From: a candidate division NC10 bacterium CSP1-5
GTDB lineage: Bacteria > Methylomirabilota > Methylomirabilia > Methylomirabilales > CSP1-5
Length of the DNA stretch: 64,000 bases
NCBI GenBank assembly: GCA_001443495.1
Contig: LDXR01000001.1
Span: forward strand, 1-64,000
Direction of reading: 5' to 3'
In this document: positions 61,210 to 64,000 of the stretch, piece after piece
Position numbering within the stretch: the first letter of the stretch is position 1
How the letters are laid out: every line of letters starts with the position of its first letter
Program-made: the position numbers and the translations under genes
Notes under the pieces: model-generated
What the model saw: only the letters and a program-made list of their open reading frames with translations
The model's database searches: none
What the model was told of the DNA's origin: nothing

Positions 61210-61772
61210 CCTTTTACGGCCTCGAGCTCCCACACGATGGAGCCAGCCGGGAAGATGAAGGCAAAGTGCCTCTCATACAACCGGCTGAAGCGATTGGCCA
61301 AGAACTCGAATCCGATCAATTTGAAGAAATCGTTGAAATAGATCCTCCGCCTCACAATCCGCAGCTTGGCCTTGTAATTGTCGTTCGCCGGATGGAAATA
61401 ATCCAGGGAGCCCCCCGCGAAGAAATGAATGTGCCCGGGATGCCTGTAGGCCTCGGCCCAGGTAAAATGCGGAACCTCGACGACGATCGTCCCGCCTGCC
61501 TTCGTGATCCGGTACAGTTCATCGATGATTTCCACGACATCTTTCAAGTGCTCCAGCACATGTCTCATCACCACCAGATCAAACGACCCGTCCTCGAACG
61601 GCCATGGCACCGCATTGAGATCGTGGCGGATGTCGGCCGATGGGTGGGGCCGGACGTCGATCCCAATCGCTCCAGGGAATTTCTGCGTTCCACACCCGAC
61701 GTCCAGGATCCTGCCCCCGTTAAACCGCTCCGCCAACCGCCCGTAATAGTGCTTCGGCCTCTCAAACCACAT
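61206..61772 (-). CDS. Class I SAM-dependent methyltransferase 3 of the glycan cluster
   Basis: The 188-residue protein has RILDVGCGTQKFPGAIGIDVRP, HDLNAVPWPFEDGSFDLVVMRHVLEHLKDVVEIIDELYRITKAGG and a tail in which PHFTWAEAYRHPGHIHFF is typical of small methyltransferases in glycan loci. A GTG at 61820 could add 16 basic residues. It overlaps the GT4 gene by 4 bp. Confidence 0.8.
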   Translation of the reverse strand: MWFERPKHYYGRLAERFNGGRILDVGCGTQKFPGAIGIDVRPHPSADIRHDLNAVPWPFEDGSFDLVVMRHVLEHLKDVVEIIDELYRITKAGGTIVVEVPHFTWAEAYRHPGHIHFFAGGSLDYFHPANDNYKAKLRIVRRRIYFNDFFKLIGFEFLANRFSRLYERHFAFIFPAGSIVWELEAVKG

Positions 61773-61823
61773 GCCCCACCACCACCCTTTTCGTCCCCGC
61801 AGCCTTGCCTTCTTCGTCACTCC

Positions 61824-62501
61824 CTATTGCTTTCGCAACGAGACCACAATCCCATCGTTCAACAGTACATTCAACGTGACAAGACGTTCCATGACTCTCC
61901 TGCTCTCATGATCCTTGAAAAGCAGCTTGACCAAGGTGTAGAGCTTCAACATCCAGCAATGGATGATGAATCGGTACATTTTGACCGTGATCCGGACGCG
62001 GTGTATCCGATCAAGCACGAAGCCGTACCTTTCCGCAAATGAAATGAGGAACGACAGATTGATGGGGGAGATGTGAAGGTGTTCTCCCGCTGCAGGCATG
62101 CGCACCAGATGGGGAAACCCGTAAAATGTTCCGAACAGGAGAAAGCGCAGTCTGCTCTTGATGTTCAAAGGGTTCGGCGTCGAGATAAGGAGTATACCGT
62201 CCTTCTTCAGGATGCGATAAAACTCTCGAAGGGCATGATGGGTGTTCTCGATGTGTTCCAGACCTTCCAGGCATGCTACATAATCGAAGACGTCATCGTC
62301 ATAGGCAAGTGGTTCATTCAGATCCGCTCGCTGGAAGTTTCGAATCGAGGCATTCGTGAAAAGGTCTGCGGAGAAATACTCCCATGCACCGGACGTCAGT
62401 TCATGGAAAAGCCAACAGTTCCCCGATGGGATGTCTAGTATCTTTCCGGGTTTGGCGTCTGTAAAGTACCCGACAATCGCCTGTCTGACTTCCGGCTGCA
62501 T
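61824..62501 (-). CDS. Class I SAM-dependent methyltransferase 4, AT-rich
   Basis: The 225-residue protein has a variant motif I (KILDIPSGNCWLFHEL), then FDYVACLEGLEHIENTHHALREFYRILKKDGILLISTPNPLNIKSRLRFLLFG, as in methyltransferases acting on O-antigen or lipid-linked sugars. The gene is visibly poorer in GC than all its neighbours and uses many A/T-ending codons, suggesting recent transfer into the cluster. It is 6 bases from the heptosyltransferase gene. Confidence 0.8.
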   Translation of the reverse strand: MQPEVRQAIVGYFTDAKPGKILDIPSGNCWLFHELTSGAWEYFSADLFTNASIRNFQRADLNEPLAYDDDVFDYVACLEGLEHIENTHHALREFYRILKKDGILLISTPNPLNIKSRLRFLLFGTFYGFPHLVRMPAAGEHLHISPINLSFLISFAERYGFVLDRIHRVRITVKMYRFIIHCWMLKLYTLVKLLFKDHESRRVMERLVTLNVLLNDGIVVSLRKQ

Positions 62502-62507
62502 CTCATC

Positions 62508-63620
62508 CTAACTCTTCGGCCCTCGTGATGACAGATCCGCCGTCATCGACCGCGACCCAGGACGACGACGGCCGCGGCTCTTCGCCAGCTGATCGTCGAC
62601 CGCGGTAATGACCTCCTCGATCTTCAGGGTTTCCAGGCACTCACAGCGCTTTGTCACCTCACATCGCTTCGCCTGAAGTTGGCTGCAGAAAGGATCCCTC
62701 TTGAGGATGAGGTGTCCTTCGCCCCAGGGCCGCCAGTTCTGCTCCCTGGAAGGGCCAAAGAGGGCGACCACCGGGGTCTTGACCGCCGCGGCCATGTGCA
62801 TGGGGGCGGAATCCACACCGATGAAGAGACGGGAGCGGGCGATCAGGGCGGCCGCTTGCTTGAGGGTCAGCCGTCCGCTCAGGTCGATGACGGGGCGCCG
62901 GGCGCGGCCAATGATCCGCTGTGCCTTTTGGACCTCACGCTCGGCCGGCCCGCTGGTGATACAGACCGTCATCCCCTGCTCGGAAAGGTAATCGGCCACC
63001 TGAGCGAACCCTTCGTCAGTCCAACACTTGAACATCCACTTGGCGGTGGGGTGGATGGTCACTACCCCATCGTCCCCCTCCATACCCATGTCTCGAAGGA
63101 GCGTGTTGACAGCGGCCTCGGCCTGCGGATCGACGAAGAGCCGAAGATCCCTCGCATCAGGCTCGACGCCCAAGGCCTGTACCAGGTCCAGGTTGCTCTC
63201 CACCACATGCTTTTCCCAGTCCTGGCGCACGATGTGAGTGAGAAGAAGGCGCCGCCCCAGAAACCCAGAACGACCCGGATCGTAACCGACCCGGATCCGG
63301 GCCCCCGAGAGAACGCCGAGGATCGCCTCCCGGTCTCCATTGCCCATCTCTACCGCCAGATCCGGCCGAATCTTCCGGAGCTGACTGACGAGCCGCCCCT
63401 CGTTTCTGATCCGCCCTACACCGCTCCCCCTCTCAAACGCGAGGACCTCCTCCAGATCCGGGTTCCCCGTGAGCATGTCATCGGTCCCCGCGTAGACCAA
63501 GGCACAGATCCGGCTCATCGGGAAGGCTTTCCGCAGGGCATGTATGGCGGGGGTGGCGAGGAGGACATCCCCGATATGCTTTAGCTTGATGACGAGGATC
63601 CGCTCAATCCCCGAGATCAC
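62508..63620 (-). CDS. GT9 ADP-heptose:LPS heptosyltransferase
   Basis: The 370-residue protein has the GT9 start RILVIKLKHIGDVLLATPAIHALRKAFP, VTIHPTAKWMFKCWTDEGFAQVADYL, and the donor-binding IARSRLFIGVDSAPMHMAAAVKTPVVALFGPSREQNWRPWG. These resemble heptosyltransferase III/WaaQ-like enzymes. The C-terminal part carries five cysteines in FCSQLQAKRCEVTKRCECLE and a basic, poorly conserved tail. It acts at the cytoplasmic face on the LPS inner core. Confidence 0.9.
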   Translation of the reverse strand: MISGIERILVIKLKHIGDVLLATPAIHALRKAFPMSRICALVYAGTDDMLTGNPDLEEVLAFERGSGVGRIRNEGRLVSQLRKIRPDLAVEMGNGDREAILGVLSGARIRVGYDPGRSGFLGRRLLLTHIVRQDWEKHVVESNLDLVQALGVEPDARDLRLFVDPQAEAAVNTLLRDMGMEGDDGVVTIHPTAKWMFKCWTDEGFAQVADYLSEQGMTVCITSGPAEREVQKAQRIIGRARRPVIDLSGRLTLKQAAALIARSRLFIGVDSAPMHMAAAVKTPVVALFGPSREQNWRPWGEGHLILKRDPFCSQLQAKRCEVTKRCECLETLKIEEVITAVDDQLAKSRGRRRPGSRSMTADLSSRGPKS

Positions 63621-63628
63621 GCCTCACC

Positions 63629-64000
63629 TCACCCGCGATTCGACCGTTGGGCCTCGTAGAGCGCGGCGTACCGGAAAAAGGTCTGCAGCGCCTCGAGCCC
63701 GTGCCAGTACAGCCCGTATCGTCCATCGAGAAAGCCCAGCCGAAAGACATAGCGGTACACGAACTTCAGGGGAATCCCGAGGAAGCGCCACAGAGAGATC
63801 GGATTGTCCCGGCGCATCTCGACGTAGAGCATCGCATACCGCCCGGCTTTCTCCCAGTACTGCCGCAGGTCTCGGTAGCTATAGTGGAGCAAATCGCCCC
63901 GCAAACGACCCACCGACCCTGTGACGCGGATGCCTTCATGCAGGAGGCGATCTTCAAATGTCCCCCGATCACGCCGGAAGAGCCGCAGGTAATGCTGGGG
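63629..64000 (-). CDS. GT2 LPS core glycosyltransferase, C-terminal part (runs off the window)
   Basis: The reading frame continues without a stop to the window edge, so the gene's start lies beyond 64000. The visible part begins QHYLRLFRRDRGTFEDRLLHEGIRVTGSVG and continues LRGDLLHYSYRDLRQYWEKAGRYA, then a hydrophobic amphipathic helix and FLDGRYGLYWHGLEALQTFFRYAALYEAQR. This is the C-terminal half of WaaE/KdtX-like family 2 glycosyltransferases that add glucose to the LPS inner core. An internal GTG at 63913 is not a real start. Confidence 0.8.
   Translation of the reverse strand, partial: PQHYLRLFRRDRGTFEDRLLHEGIRVTGSVGRLRGDLLHYSYRDLRQYWEKAGRYAMLYVEMRRDNPISLWRFLGIPLKFVYRYVFRLGFLDGRYGLYWHGLEALQTFFRYAALYEAQRSNRG

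Overview
The window is about 64 kb of a GC-rich (by eye near 60% or a little above) chromosome from a diderm bacterium. The diderm assignment rests on the lipopolysaccharide export genes lptC-lptA-lptB and lptF-lptG, kdsC, heptosyl- and core glycosyltransferases, an O-antigen-ligase-like protein, TonB and periplasmic DegP. The gene set and style recall uncultivated lineages such as Methylomirabilota/NC10 or deep Proteobacteria-like groups, but that is an impression and not shown by the sequence. Nearly all genes are on the minus strand in tightly packed, often 4-bp-overlapping operons.

Layout. 1-1020: a poly(ADP-ribose) glycohydrolase-like gene of lower GC followed at once by a convincing integron attC site, i.e. 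a gene cassette. 1175-3749: an FAD oxidoreductase and der. 3935-15008: a long minus-strand operon running from a TPR protein through pgsA2, lysC, a ComEA-like gene, scpA, scpB, pheA, hisC, aroF, tyrA and hflX to pgsA1 (aromatic amino acid synthesis plus chromosome condensation). 15149-20909: lipM-like, rapZ, hpf, rpoN, lptB, lptA, lptC, the classic rpoN/lpt neighbourhood. 20997-28031: glutaryl-CoA dehydrogenase with a long structured leader, a miniature transcription unit encoding two 13-14-residue lysine-rich peptides, a HEPN/winged-helix-nucleotidyltransferase pair, an OB-HD exoribonuclease, an acyl-CoA synthetase and a CorC-type protein. 28266-35028: rmuC, a group-2 sigma factor, degP, a DUF4388 protein with a GspG-like tail, and a TPR/zinc-ribbon membrane protein. 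35153-38305: a CPBP protease (plus strand), a SAM hydrolase and thioesterase pair, tRNA-Leu(CAG), and a gene-poor stretch holding an inverted-repeat element and a small gene behind a near-consensus sigma-54 promoter. 38306-50510: site-2 protease, penicillin acylase, tonB, recN, nadK, tlyA, xseB, xseA, comEC. 50586-52846: lptF-lptG on the plus strand. 52915-64000: ahcY, metK, kdsC and a lipopolysaccharide/surface-glycan cluster (O-antigen ligase, two GT4, four methyltransferases, one heptosyltransferase, one partial GT2).

The genes form coherent sets: LPS synthesis and export (kdsC, waa-type genes, lptA/B/C/F/G), the SAM cycle (metK, ahcY) beside several SAM-dependent methyltransferases, DNA uptake (comEA-like, comEC), and sigma-54 (rpoN) with two candidate -24/-12 promoters elsewhere in the window.

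The most unusual content is between genes: the cassette with attC; the twin lysine-rich micro-ORFs with near-identical strong Shine-Dalgarno leaders; a dispersed 13-bp repeat GTGCCGTTCCAAC; degenerate heptamer and inverted octamer arrays (two octamer arrays flank ahcY); and perfect hairpins that overlap stop codons. All coordinates and motif calls were made by reading; no database search was possible.
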